Of a DNA stretch of 30,937 nucleotides, positions 22,402-29,413 are shown in pieces; position 1 is the stretch's first letter, and the number at the start of each line of letters is the position of its first letter. The notes beneath the pieces were generated by a model, which was not told where the DNA came from, searched no databases, and worked only from the letters and a program-made list of their open reading frames with translations. The translations under genes were made by a program, and so were the position numbers. Location: IMG/VR virus record IMGVR_UViG_3300046794_000244, positions 1 to 30,937 of that record; one strand, given 5' to 3'. This DNA is from a virus.

Positions 22402-23038
22402 CTACGCCGCTATAGGCAATCGCATCTAATTTTGGGTTTCGACTAAAAATTAAGTTGGCTAGAATTCTAGAGTGTATATAGTTCGTGTTTTTTGCTTTTT
22501 TATCCTTTAGTAAAGAGGATAGGAATGCGTCTGTGAATACAAAGCTTTTACCGAATTCATGAGGCATGTTATTCATGAATTTGTTCAATAGGTTTCCTAC
22601 AGTTTCAGATGTTAGTCCGCTACCCCATCTATTCATGTGGGTTATTTCTCCAATAGTTCCGCAGCAGATGGGGCGGTCGGTTATTTGCTCGTAGGCGACT
22701 ATGTGTATATGGTCGCCTTCTTCTGCATTTATTTCATCTAGAGTCGAATATTGATTGATTGATGTATATAAGATTGGGTCGTTTATTTCGTTAAGTCTCC
22801 CCTCTCGTGTGAGCTCCTTAGGTGGGCTTCCAAGCTCGGATATATTCTCAAAGCCATTTTCATCAGTGCATTTTCTCGCGCGCCAGAATCCACGGTTGTA
22901 GTGAAACTCGTAGTTTATGATCTGGTAGTGGTCGAGTATCAGGTTGAGCTTTTCACGTATGAACTCAGGGTCTGTACTTTTTAATATTGAAGATGATAGC
23001 TCATCAAGGAACCCAAGGTGCAGTGTGCTGAAATTCAT
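22364..23038 (-). CDS. RES-domain protein, probable NAD+-consuming toxin, C-terminus frameshifted
   Basis: A 224-residue protein with the RES pattern: FWRAR (51-55), GSPP (70-73), GRLN (80-83), DPILYTS (87-93), STLDEINAEEG (98-108), and later YIHSRILANLIFS and LDAIAYSGVA (about 187-213). RES toxins have an ADP-ribosyltransferase-like fold and destroy NAD+ (MbcT and relatives); the Arg, Tyr and Glu expected in the active site have counterparts in RAR, LYTS and the DEI segment. Usual partners are Xre/MbcA antitoxins; none is present. Instead the gene overlaps the PIN-like gene by 4 bp (ATGA). The end looks shifted out of frame. DNA is AT-richer than the phage core, suggesting separate origin. 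Confidence 0.72.
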   Translation of the reverse strand: MNFSTLHLGFLDELSSSILKSTDPEFIREKLNLILDHYQIINYEFHYNRGFWRARKCTDENGFENISELGSPPKELTREGRLNEINDPILYTSINQYSTLDEINAEEGDHIHIVAYEQITDRPICCGTIGEITHMNRWGSGLTSETVGNLLNKFMNNMPHEFGKSFVFTDAFLSSLLKDKKAKNTNYIHSRILANLIFSRNPKLDAIAYSGVALECFSQLCNKA

Positions 23039-23907
23039 TGAGATGCCCTGTTGATCTGGTAAGTGTTACGGTTTTTTAATCGGTTAAGTGCAGGTACCTC
23101 CGCGTTGAAGAGGTCGGCGAGGATGAGGCATGTTTCTGTAAACATAACGTTCACGTTCTCATCATCGGACATGATCCCATCAAAGTATGTGCCATAGGCG
23201 ACAAGAATCATGTCAACTAGATCGTTACGAAGCCTATCTGGTCTCATGTTGCGCATGCCGCCCCGCGCTGAGCGGGTAATGGCCATGACGTAGCAGGCCA
23301 ATGAGAATCTAAAAATCAGAGTGTTTGGCAGTTCTTCGAATGAGGGACATTTTCTGACGATAGGCGCATCTTTAAATATCTGGCCTGTGATTACTAGGAG
23401 CGTCCTGGCTAACCTGTCTACCATGGAGGACGTGTACATCCGTTGCTCACGGAGGGTTGCTCGTTCTTCCTTGGTGTACTCATTCCCTAATATCGTGAAT
23501 GCTTCGCGCATTTGCTCTGCGTCTATTAGCATTTTCTCAAGATGCTCGGTTGCTGACTTGCCCAAATCAAGAAGTTGCTGGCGGAGGTGCATGTTTCCCG
23601 ACTCTGCTTTGCGAAGATTATTGGCGAACTTGGGGAATTCGGAGGTTTGGGTTTCATCTATAAGTCTACGCTGCAGCCCTTTCTGTCTTCCACTCATGCC
23701 GCATATTTTTGCCGAGCCCTTGAGGATTATAACTTGTGTGGGGAAGTCAGAAACTACACTCATGGATTTGAAAATGCTATTAAGCGTATCGCCTTTATAT
23801 GCCTCCATCGCGGAGAAATCAGTTAAGACTGCGCGGTTCTTTGGATTTGTTAGGAACTCTCGAAGCTTAGGGTGTTGCAATTGATTGCTATCAATTATCA
23901 AGTGCAT
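23035..23907 (-). CDS. PIN-like domain protein (possible RNase)
   Basis: A 290-residue protein with a split PIN-like pattern. The N-terminus MHLIIDSNQL has the strand-Asp start (Asp6); LTDFSAMEAYKG (28-39) supplies a second acidic site (Asp30 or Glu35); NDLVDMILVAYGTYFDGIMSDDENV (228-252) gives the closing acidic cluster Asp229/Asp232/Asp243/Asp248-249 as in PIN nucleases. Between them lies about 190 residues of mostly helical sequence with charged coiled-coil character, much longer than in VapC toxins. PIN enzymes cleave RNA with metal ions. It is transcribed before, and coupled to, the RES gene. I know no named family of this architecture; nuclease activity is inference. Confidence 0.65.
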   Translation of the reverse strand: MHLIIDSNQLQHPKLREFLTNPKNRAVLTDFSAMEAYKGDTLNSIFKSMSVVSDFPTQVIILKGSAKICGMSGRQKGLQRRLIDETQTSEFPKFANNLRKAESGNMHLRQQLLDLGKSATEHLEKMLIDAEQMREAFTILGNEYTKEERATLREQRMYTSSMVDRLARTLLVITGQIFKDAPIVRKCPSFEELPNTLIFRFSLACYVMAITRSARGGMRNMRPDRLRNDLVDMILVAYGTYFDGIMSDDENVNVMFTETCLILADLFNAEVPALNRLKNRNTYQINRASQ

Positions 23908-23936
23908 TAATTATTATCCGCGTTGTTTTTTGGATA

Positions 23937-24653
23937 TCATTTTATTACTTCGGTCACCTGCTCGAATGCTGGCTTATAGATCAGGATTCGCTCGAAGGGC
24001 GCCGGACCAATGCTTTCTCCTTCGGGCCAATTAATATCTTGATCTTGAGATGGGTCCCAAAATTCAACAATGAGAAGTAACCAATAGGTGTCGCATAGCT
24101 GGTAACTTTTGAGTTTTTCAATTTTCTGAGCTACCAGTGACTTTACTCGGGTGATCGATAAAGTCGGGACATCAAAGCCCTGCTGAAGTCGCCAGTTACT
24201 ATTTGGATACTCTTTTCCATCGTGATATAGAAAACGGAGCTCCGGCATTGATTCGAACGCTTTATAACTTGAGTGCCCTTCGCATTCTGATGAAATTTCC
24301 TGAGCAATAGCAGCTAGGCTGTTAGCGGCCTTTTTGATACTCTTACGCTTAATTGGAAAATCGGGATCAAAATCAACGGAGATCTCAAGTTTCCGTCCGC
24401 GGATCGATAGGTAAAGTTGCTCAGCTTGTGAAATTACTTCGCGACGGATTACGCTTTGCTTTTGCTCGCTTTTAACGTCTTTACCATCAAGTTTGTAAAG
24501 ATGAGCTATTTCGATACCTAATTTTCTATCGCCATTTTTTATCAGTACATCAGGCTTGTCGGAATATTCGATTGCGCCAGTAGGTACGGGGTAATGTTGA
24601 ACGAACAACTCAAAGTAATGTTGCTCAAGAATCTGCTGCTCAGTGAGTTCCAT
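23937..24653 (-). CDS. Putative PD-(D/E)XK-like nuclease-fold protein
   Basis: A 238-residue protein, first gene of the AT-rich cassette. After a helical start (TEQQILEQHYFELFVQHYP) it has SDKPDVLIKNG followed by KLGIEIAHLYK: an Asp35 and a Glu48 spaced as in PD-(D/E)XK folds, but the usual Lys is replaced by Ala50. A helix with Gln and Arg (KQSVIRREVISQAEQLYLSI) and a strand (KLEISVDFDPDF) follow, as in several uncharacterised phage and genomic proteins with GIE-type motifs. The second half has aromatic strands (CDTYWLLLIVEFWDP). Catalysis is uncertain because of the missing Lys. A 29-base gap separates it from the PIN-like gene. Confidence 0.6.
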   Translation of the reverse strand: MELTEQQILEQHYFELFVQHYPVPTGAIEYSDKPDVLIKNGDRKLGIEIAHLYKLDGKDVKSEQKQSVIRREVISQAEQLYLSIRGRKLEISVDFDPDFPIKRKSIKKAANSLAAIAQEISSECEGHSSYKAFESMPELRFLYHDGKEYPNSNWRLQQGFDVPTLSITRVKSLVAQKIEKLKSYQLCDTYWLLLIVEFWDPSQDQDINWPEGESIGPAPFERILIYKPAFEQVTEVIK

Positions 24654-24713
24654 TGGGTATGCCTAACTGTTGAACACTGGAGAGTAGTGTAGGCCAAATA
24701 GAAGAAAGTTAAG

Positions 24714-25394
24714 TTAATCTATCCGTTTGATCAATTCGGACCCATGATTTCGTACATTACCAATAGCCGGGTCAACCTTGAACCACTCGAACGCCTCGGT
24801 AGGCTCACCCTGCAGCAGCGCCATCTGCTCGGCGCGTTCCTTGGGTGTGGCCAGGTCCAGCCATTCGCGCGCCAGTTCCGGCGATAGCGTCACCGGGCGC
24901 CGGTCGTGTATGTCCACCATGCCGCCGGCGCTGTCGGCGGTGATGATGACAAAGCCGTCGTGCTCGCTGGGTTCATGCTCAGCATTCGGGTACTGGCCGA
25001 TTGCGGCGCACAGAATCGGTGCTCGGTCCCTCCGGCGAATCAGGTAGGGCTGTTTCTTCGGTCCGCCCTCATCAACCCATTCAAACCAGTTGTCGATGGC
25101 AATGATTGCCCGGTGCGGCCAGATCGCTTTAAAGAATGGACCATGGGCGACTTTCTCAACCCTGGCATTGATCGGCGCGGCGCGGTCTTTGGCCCAGTGC
25201 GGGCGCCATCCCCAGCGCACCATGTCGGCCCGCAGGTACTCCCCTTCCTTGTGGAAGAGGGCGAGCTGCGTGGTTGGCGCGGCGTTATAGCGTTCGAAAG
25301 GCTGGTCGCCGGCATAGTTGAGCAGGGCGTTAGGAATGCTGAGCGCCGCGACAAAGTCGTGAATGCCCCGGTACTGGGAAAGGCGTCCGCACAT
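24714..25394 (-). CDS. yedK: SOS response-associated peptidase YedK (SRAP/HMCES)
   Basis: A 226-residue SRAP protein that crosslinks to abasic sites in single-stranded DNA and shields them. Cys2 directly after Met forms the thiazolidine crosslink; the other active residues are visible: Asn76 in INARVE, Glu105 in DNWFEW and His163 in DIHDRRPVTL. Length is normal for the family (E. coli YedK 222). GGAGGG precedes the start. It follows the Cys-tail protein by 23 bases on the same strand and so probably shares its LexA-controlled promoter. YedK genes are common in Pseudomonas prophages. Confidence 0.95.
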   Translation of the reverse strand: MCGRLSQYRGIHDFVAALSIPNALLNYAGDQPFERYNAAPTTQLALFHKEGEYLRADMVRWGWRPHWAKDRAAPINARVEKVAHGPFFKAIWPHRAIIAIDNWFEWVDEGGPKKQPYLIRRRDRAPILCAAIGQYPNAEHEPSEHDGFVIITADSAGGMVDIHDRRPVTLSPELAREWLDLATPKERAEQMALLQGEPTEAFEWFKVDPAIGNVRNHGSELIKRID

Positions 25395-25417
25395 GATTGC
25401 ACCCTCCGGCTATGTAT

Positions 25418-26146
25418 TCAGGGTAGACCAGTGGCCGCCGGCTTCATTACAAACCCTCTGCCAGCACAGGTCGGGCAATCTTCACACCGGTCAAAACGAT
25501 CGAGGCAGGCCGGACAAGTGCCGAACCTTGCCAGGTCGATAAGGGGCCGCACTCTTTCGAAGGTGCGCAGATTGCGGCACTCCTGGGCGACTTGGGCGAC
25601 GTCCACCAATGCGCGGTAGAGGTCCGGATCCACGATCGGCTCGTAGTTGACGCCCTCGACTGTCCTTCCAGTTTCTATGAGGTCGTACTGCTGCCCATCC
25701 GGCAGGGTCAAGGTAAGTCCGGTAATTCTCGCAACTACCCCGGACGGGTTGAACACAAGGTTCGCTCCAGTGGCATCACCGTAAATCTTCCCGTTGTAAG
25801 AGGATCGCGCACCTTCGGCAAGCGTGCTCGAGGCATAGAAAATCGAACGCCCAATCTTGCCAAACAGCTCGGTGCTTCCGTGCCGTATTACGTCGTAGGC
25901 AGAGGCGCCGCAGTAGCGGCCCGGCGCGGTCTGCAATTCCTCCACTGCGTGCCAGTAGGCAGCGTTCGCCATCTCGTTCATGTCGAACTGCTGGAGCTCA
26001 TCAATCAACCCTTCGACTGCCAGGGTGGCGCTCATTGAGTGAAGGGTCTGTCGGTGGGCCTCGGGGTTCTGCATTCGAAAGTCGTGGTCGTCGAGGGTCG
26101 TGCGCCACTGCTGAAGTCTCAGCGCTTTAGCCTGGTCGAAATTCAT
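25418..26146 (-). CDS. Unknown protein with C-terminal CXXC zinc-ribbon-like tail
   Basis: A 242-residue protein that I cannot name. It begins with helices (NFDQAKALRLQQWRTTLDDHD), has a central beta-rich part (SGVVARITGLTLTLPDGQQYDLIETG) and ends with CPACLDRFDRCEDCPTCAGRGFV, four CXXC-like pairs resembling the zinc-binding repeat of DnaJ. It lies directly behind a LexA box and 23 bases ahead of yedK in a likely SOS operon, so a role in DNA damage response or phage DNA handling is possible but unproven. No clear Shine-Dalgarno is visible before ATG 26146. Confidence 0.75.
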   Translation of the reverse strand: MNFDQAKALRLQQWRTTLDDHDFRMQNPEAHRQTLHSMSATLAVEGLIDELQQFDMNEMANAAYWHAVEELQTAPGRYCGASAYDVIRHGSTELFGKIGRSIFYASSTLAEGARSSYNGKIYGDATGANLVFNPSGVVARITGLTLTLPDGQQYDLIETGRTVEGVNYEPIVDPDLYRALVDVAQVAQECRNLRTFERVRPLIDLARFGTCPACLDRFDRCEDCPTCAGRGFVMKPAATGLP

Positions 26147-26168
26147 GAAAACGGGTTCGCTGTACAGA

Positions 26169-26188
26169 TACTGGTTGCATGTACAGTA
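26169..26188 (-). promoter_or_regulatory. LexA (SOS) box upstream of the yedK operon
   Basis: TACTGGTTGCATGTACAGTA has CTG-N10-CAG with both outer TA pairs and matches 15 of 20 positions of the E. coli LexA consensus. On the minus strand it overlaps a possible promoter, TCGACT-N17-TATCTG, about 20-45 bases before ATG 26146. LexA binding there would repress the operon until DNA damage. Confidence 0.65.
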
Positions 26189-26307
26189 GTCGAGGTGTAA
26201 CGATCCGGCGAGGGGGAGGCGACGAGCAGTCGCTTTACGTCAATCCGCTGTCGTTAGGACGCTAACGCCTTGGACCAGATGGCAGAGGCTCGGAGCGTCT
26301 AGGCTGC

Positions 26308-26439
26308 TCACAGCTCGGCGGCAAAACCCTTGATGCCAAGGTGGTCGGTGAACTTGCCGACGGCCGTCAGGCTGGCCCAGGTGCTAATGTTTCGATAGAG
26401 CCAGACAGCGCTTTCATTGCGGGGCGTTAACCAGTTCAT
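26308..26439 (-). CDS. Small unknown protein (43 aa)
   Basis: A 43-residue frame beginning MNWLTPRNESAVWLYRNIST and ending GIKGFAAEL. It starts 26 bases before the end of the previous gene in another frame, an arrangement typical of coupled translation. The composition, with alternating aromatic and aliphatic residues, looks protein-like. It could also be the displaced end of the upstream gene after a frameshift. No family recognised. Confidence 0.4.
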   Translation of the reverse strand: MNWLTPRNESAVWLYRNISTWASLTAVGKFTDHLGIKGFAAEL

Positions 26440-26719
26440 TGGCTCGCTGCCAAAACGCATCGGCCTGCAGCTGGCTGAGCGTGCCGTCTTTGACGAATTG
26501 GCGGAGCCAGCCCTGAAGTTTTCCGGCCTGTGCTGGCTTTTTAGCCAGGGGCATACAGAGGGTAAACACCATGCTTCGCGCCATGTCGCGATCACGCATC
26601 GCCATCTTTTTGAAGTCCAGGGTGACAAACAGGTCATCGGTGAATTGCCCGGCGCGTGGATCTTCGGCGCGTAGTTCAGCCAATCGTTGCTGCAAGAACT
26701 TCTCTTCCATGCTCGCCAT
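26414..26719 (-). CDS. Unknown helical protein (101 aa)
   Basis: A 101-residue charged, fully helical protein (MASMEEKFLQQRLAELRAED at the start, FVKDGTLSQLQADAFWQRANEL at the end) with a short hydrophobic stretch in the middle (MARSMVFTLCMPLAKKP). An AGGA precedes ATG 26719. It belongs to the minus-strand accessory arm with the small frame at 26308 overlapping its end. I see no known domain. Confidence 0.65.
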   Translation of the reverse strand: MASMEEKFLQQRLAELRAEDPRAGQFTDDLFVTLDFKKMAMRDRDMARSMVFTLCMPLAKKPAQAGKLQGWLRQFVKDGTLSQLQADAFWQRANELVNAPQ

Positions 26720-26883
26720 CGCTATTCCTAATGGTTGTCGAGATCATTATTAACCAGTCCCTAGGGTGCCGGTACGCCAAATGTACGGGTGATGGTAGCC
26801 GCGAGTGGCCCAGACTGCAGCCAGCAGCGCGGTGTGTGGGGGGCGGTTGAACATAAACGGCGTTTCTCGTAACACCGCAGAAC

Positions 26884-27084
26884 TTACTTTTGCATCCGCT
26901 TCGGCAGGAATACCCTGGCATTGCCGGTCGATTCAGCGGCACGGCCCAAATGGTACTCGGCGTACTGGTCGTTACCGTCGCAGCGGTCGAACAACCCCAG
27001 TAATTGCCAGCCTTCATCCAACAGCTCTTGGGCTTGAGCTTGCGTGGTTACCATCTTCAAAACCTTCGTGTCTTCGATCGCCAT
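26884..27084 (-). CDS. Small unknown protein (66 aa)
   Basis: A 66-residue protein with a good AAGGAG ribosome site 8-9 bases before ATG 27084. The core is KMVTTQAQAQELLDEGWQLL, a helix with a Glu-Gly-Trp turn seen in small DUF1737-like proteins, then a polar middle and a basic tail (RVFLPKRMQK). The strong ribosome site supports expression. The 164 bases between it and the next gene downstream hold no feature I can support. Confidence 0.65.
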   Translation of the reverse strand: MAIEDTKVLKMVTTQAQAQELLDEGWQLLGLFDRCDGNDQYAEYHLGRAAESTGNARVFLPKRMQK

Positions 27085-27317
27085 CGGTACCGCTCCTTGT
27101 TGAGTGAGCTAACAGTGTAGGCACGGAGCCCAATACGGGCGTTAGTACCGATCAGTAGTCGACGGAAAAGTTATTTCGGTGGTGGCGTCAGTGACGAACC
27201 AGCGGCAATAGCCCAGAACCGCCGGCAATAATCCAATAGTATCGACCGCCTGTTGCAGTCCCTTTAATACCTTGGCCCTCGGGAGGATTCGGGTCGGTGT
27301 CGGCGTTGGACAGAGGT

Positions 27318-27527
27318 TTACTCTGGCGTCATAAGGACCGCCAGTGTCATCTTGATGAACTCCTCGTTACGGTCGATTGCGGTCAAAGCGCCGCGCACGT
27401 TATCGGCGACCTCGCCTGATCCGCGCTGCTCAACCCAATTTGTGAGTTCCAGAATGGCCGCTTCGAGGGCGAGTTGGTTTTCATTGATCTTAAAGAGTAG
27501 GGAAGGGAGCAGGTCTGAGTTTGGCAT
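27318..27527 (-). CDS. Small unknown acidic helical protein (69 aa)
   Basis: A 69-residue protein, almost wholly helical (LLFKINENQLALEAAILELT, then VADNVRGALTAIDRNEEFIK). GGAGG lies 7 bases before ATG 27527. It is the first gene of the minus-strand accessory arm; the 233 bases between it and the 66-residue gene show no feature I can support. Function unknown. Confidence 0.65.
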   Translation of the reverse strand: MPNSDLLPSLLFKINENQLALEAAILELTNWVEQRGSGEVADNVRGALTAIDRNEEFIKMTLAVLMTPE

Positions 27528-27860
27528 CGCGAATCCTCCGTGGAGAGTTCAGCCTAGCAGTCAAAAAACGACTCGGCGACGGTCTGCGCAAAGGTCTCCA
27601 AGGTCCGCAATCGACCTATGGCGGCCCGTCAGAACTGACAGAGATGAGCGTCCCTAACGCCTTGTCCAAAGTATATGAAACTAATATCACTTGATGCATG
27701 AATGAATCTACTGCACATCAATGAGGTCGCTGAAATTGATCTAAAAAGGGTAGCAAGACACTGCATCGCTTGGAAACGCCTATATTCACCGGAGAAATAT
27801 TGGAGCTAAGACGCTTGTATATCCAACAACAAGAAGTTTGCCAAGCTTGTCAATCATCTA
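27528..27860. other. Intergenic stretch without recognisable gene
   Basis: This divergent gap lies between the minus-strand accessory arm and the plus-strand promoter at 27861. It becomes AT-richer from about 27660. I see no RNA gene, repeat array or credible reading frame in it. It must contain the promoter for the minus-strand gene at 27527, but no good match was found. Confidence 0.5.
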
Positions 27861-27889
27861 TTGAAACTAAAAGCCGGAATATATATACT
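27861..27889 (+). promoter_or_regulatory. Near-consensus sigma-70 promoter for the 54-aa peptide
   Basis: TTGAAA (27861-27866) and TATACT (27884-27889) are separated by exactly 17 bases; each hexamer matches consensus at 5 of 6 positions. The predicted transcript would start near 27896 and give a 5' leader of about 26 bases before ATG 27922, with GAGGAAAAAAT as ribosome site. No operator or LexA box is seen, so constitutive expression from the prophage is plausible. Confidence 0.6.
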
Positions 27890-27921
27890 TAGATGGAAGT
27901 CAAATAATAAGAGGAAAAAAT

Positions 27922-28086
27922 ATGACTTTGCATCAAATCCCTAACCCTTATGGGCTCATCATTGTTCTGGCCATTTTCTTTGGCTCCCTTGCTGCCTTTC
28001 TGTACTGGCGCAAGGCGAAGAGCGATAAAGCAATGAAGGATCTAGCAAAAAAGTGGGAGGACGATCCGCTCACGAAAAACCGCTGA
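27922..28086 (+). CDS. Small single-pass membrane protein (54 aa)
   Basis: A 54-residue protein with a single hydrophobic segment, GLIIVLAIFFGSLAAFLYWR (about residues 11-30), followed by a strongly charged cytoplasmic-type tail rich in Lys and Asp (KAKSDKAMKDLAKKWEDDP). By the positive-inside rule the tail would face the cytoplasm. GAGG is 6 bases upstream of ATG 27922 and a near-consensus promoter lies ahead of it. Candidates are a small superinfection-exclusion protein, a membrane toxin or an orphan holin-like protein; none is proven. It stands alone in an AT-rich part of the accessory region. Confidence 0.65.
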   Translation: MTLHQIPNPYGLIIVLAIFFGSLAAFLYWRKAKSDKAMKDLAKKWEDDPLTKNR

Positions 28087-28432
28087 TCACGCGATAAACA
28101 ACGGCACCGCAAGGCGCCGTTCGACGTTGAGGCACTAGCCCAACTGGTCGATATTGAAGTAAGTAAAGCGCAAGGAAGAAGATGCGTGCATAGCTCTTAA
28201 ATAGAGGAGGTACAATTGATAACGTGGTTCACGTCCATGCACTCACTGAGTTAAAAAGATCCGATAGTAATGGATAGAAACTGTTTGAGCAGCTTAGCTG
28301 CGCTGCCACTTGGAACAGCTGCTACTGGTCGATTGCTGGCTGTCGAGAAAGACAGCGTTCGGCTACAAGCGGGCGCTTAGTGTAGAAGATAAATCTGTCC
28401 CCTTTAGCTCGCACCACGGCGTTCTTCGGGCC
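28087..28432. other. Intergenic stretch with small hairpins
   Basis: Two inverted repeats are visible: AACGGC/GCCGTT with a 10-base loop just after the small membrane gene (about 28099-28120), and GCTGTC/GACAGC with a 6-base loop at 28339-28356. Neither has a T-run. A strong GAGGAGGT near 28205 precedes only a 12-codon TTG frame. No larger gene is supported. Confidence 0.4.
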
Positions 28433-29413
28433 TCACTGAATGTTCATCCACTTGGTCGGATCCACTTGGTGCCATTGCTGCGCCTCGCGATCAAACTCCG
28501 TCCATACCTCCTGCAGCCTGGCGCGATCGCCAGTGAACAGCGGACTATCCAGATGCTTGAACTGGTCGAACTGTGCGACAGGCAACACAGTGCCGGTGCC
28601 GCTATAGCAAAACCAGGTGCCCACCACATGGGCAACCTCAGCAATCTCACGCACAGCTTGCTTGGCGTCAGTCAAGCCCCAGCGCTCCAGCACCCGCCCC
28701 TGTCGGCTGGCCTCAGTGGCAGCATGGGCAATGTCGACGTTGACGTGTTCGATCACGGACGAAAGCCGATCCAAGCGGGACTCAAGCATGTCGAATATCT
28801 CAACCCGAATGAGGTCATCTGGCCTCGAGGCCCCCGCAGTCACGCCGCTGAGCCAATCAAATTCCTCGTGCCGCTTCATCGCAAGCTCATGGTGGTACTC
28901 AATCGGTACCCAGTAGCAATGGTTTCCTTGCCGGAACTGCTCATTGGCGTATGCATCGCTCGCGGCGAGAGTGCGGAGGTAGTTGTATTCCAGGCAAGCA
29001 ATATCTCTGACGTAGACCTCGCGCGTCAGCTTCCCACGTGAGGCGCGGACGTCGGCAATCAGACCACCCAGAGAGCACACGCTCTTGGGGCCGCGAATAG
29101 GCTCGCTCTCAACCAGCCGGCGGATACCCTGCATCGTCCCTGCCCAGAAACCGGACGCCAACATGTCCATTACCAGGCCGTTGAGCTGCTTTTCGCCATC
29201 GACTTTTGGCGCTTGCCGTACCATTTCAACCACGCACGAAAATGCGGCGACATCCCAAGCCATTCGATTTAAGGCCTTACTGATGGCGTTCTCTTCGGAG
29301 TCAAAAATCCGCTTCCACTCTGCGACGCGATCGCGCACTGACGTCTCCTTTATCCTAATTGTGGATATCATCGCCAGAGGCGTGCCGATTGCAATGCCGA
29401 GTCGGGCAACCAC
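28433..29413 (-). CDS. Unknown helical protein (326 aa), possible abortive-infection type
   Basis: A 326-residue mostly helical protein. The first 14 residues depend on a GTG at 29413; ATG 29371 (MISTIRIKETSVRDRVAEW) is an alternative and neither has a clear ribosome site. It contains GFWAGTMQGIRRLVESEPIRGPKSVCSLGGLIADV (about 88-122), reminiscent of the helix and loop of HEPN/AbiU2-type proteins, but the R-X4-6-H catalytic motif is not obvious, so the resemblance is weak. It stands alone near the repressor end of the prophage, a common site for superinfection or defence genes. Function is not established. Confidence 0.7.
   Translation of the reverse strand: MVARLGIAIGTPLAMISTIRIKETSVRDRVAEWKRIFDSEENAISKALNRMAWDVAAFSCVVEMVRQAPKVDGEKQLNGLVMDMLASGFWAGTMQGIRRLVESEPIRGPKSVCSLGGLIADVRASRGKLTREVYVRDIACLEYNYLRTLAASDAYANEQFRQGNHCYWVPIEYHHELAMKRHEEFDWLSGVTAGASRPDDLIRVEIFDMLESRLDRLSSVIEHVNVDIAHAATEASRQGRVLERWGLTDAKQAVREIAEVAHVVGTWFCYSGTGTVLPVAQFDQFKHLDSPLFTGDRARLQEVWTEFDREAQQWHQVDPTKWMNIQ

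Noticed and set aside
24662-24690. Possible LexA box upstream of the PD-(D/E)XK-like gene (CTGTTGAACACTGGAG)
   Set aside because: It lacks the CAG right half and matches only about half of the consensus positions.
24906-26038. Plus-strand frames across yedK and its upstream gene
   Set aside because: Antisense to yedK, whose catalytic residues are intact, and to its operon partner.
28205-28260. Strong GAGGAGGT followed by a TTG frame
   Set aside because: The frame has only 12 codons and no sign of conservation or regulation can be read from it.
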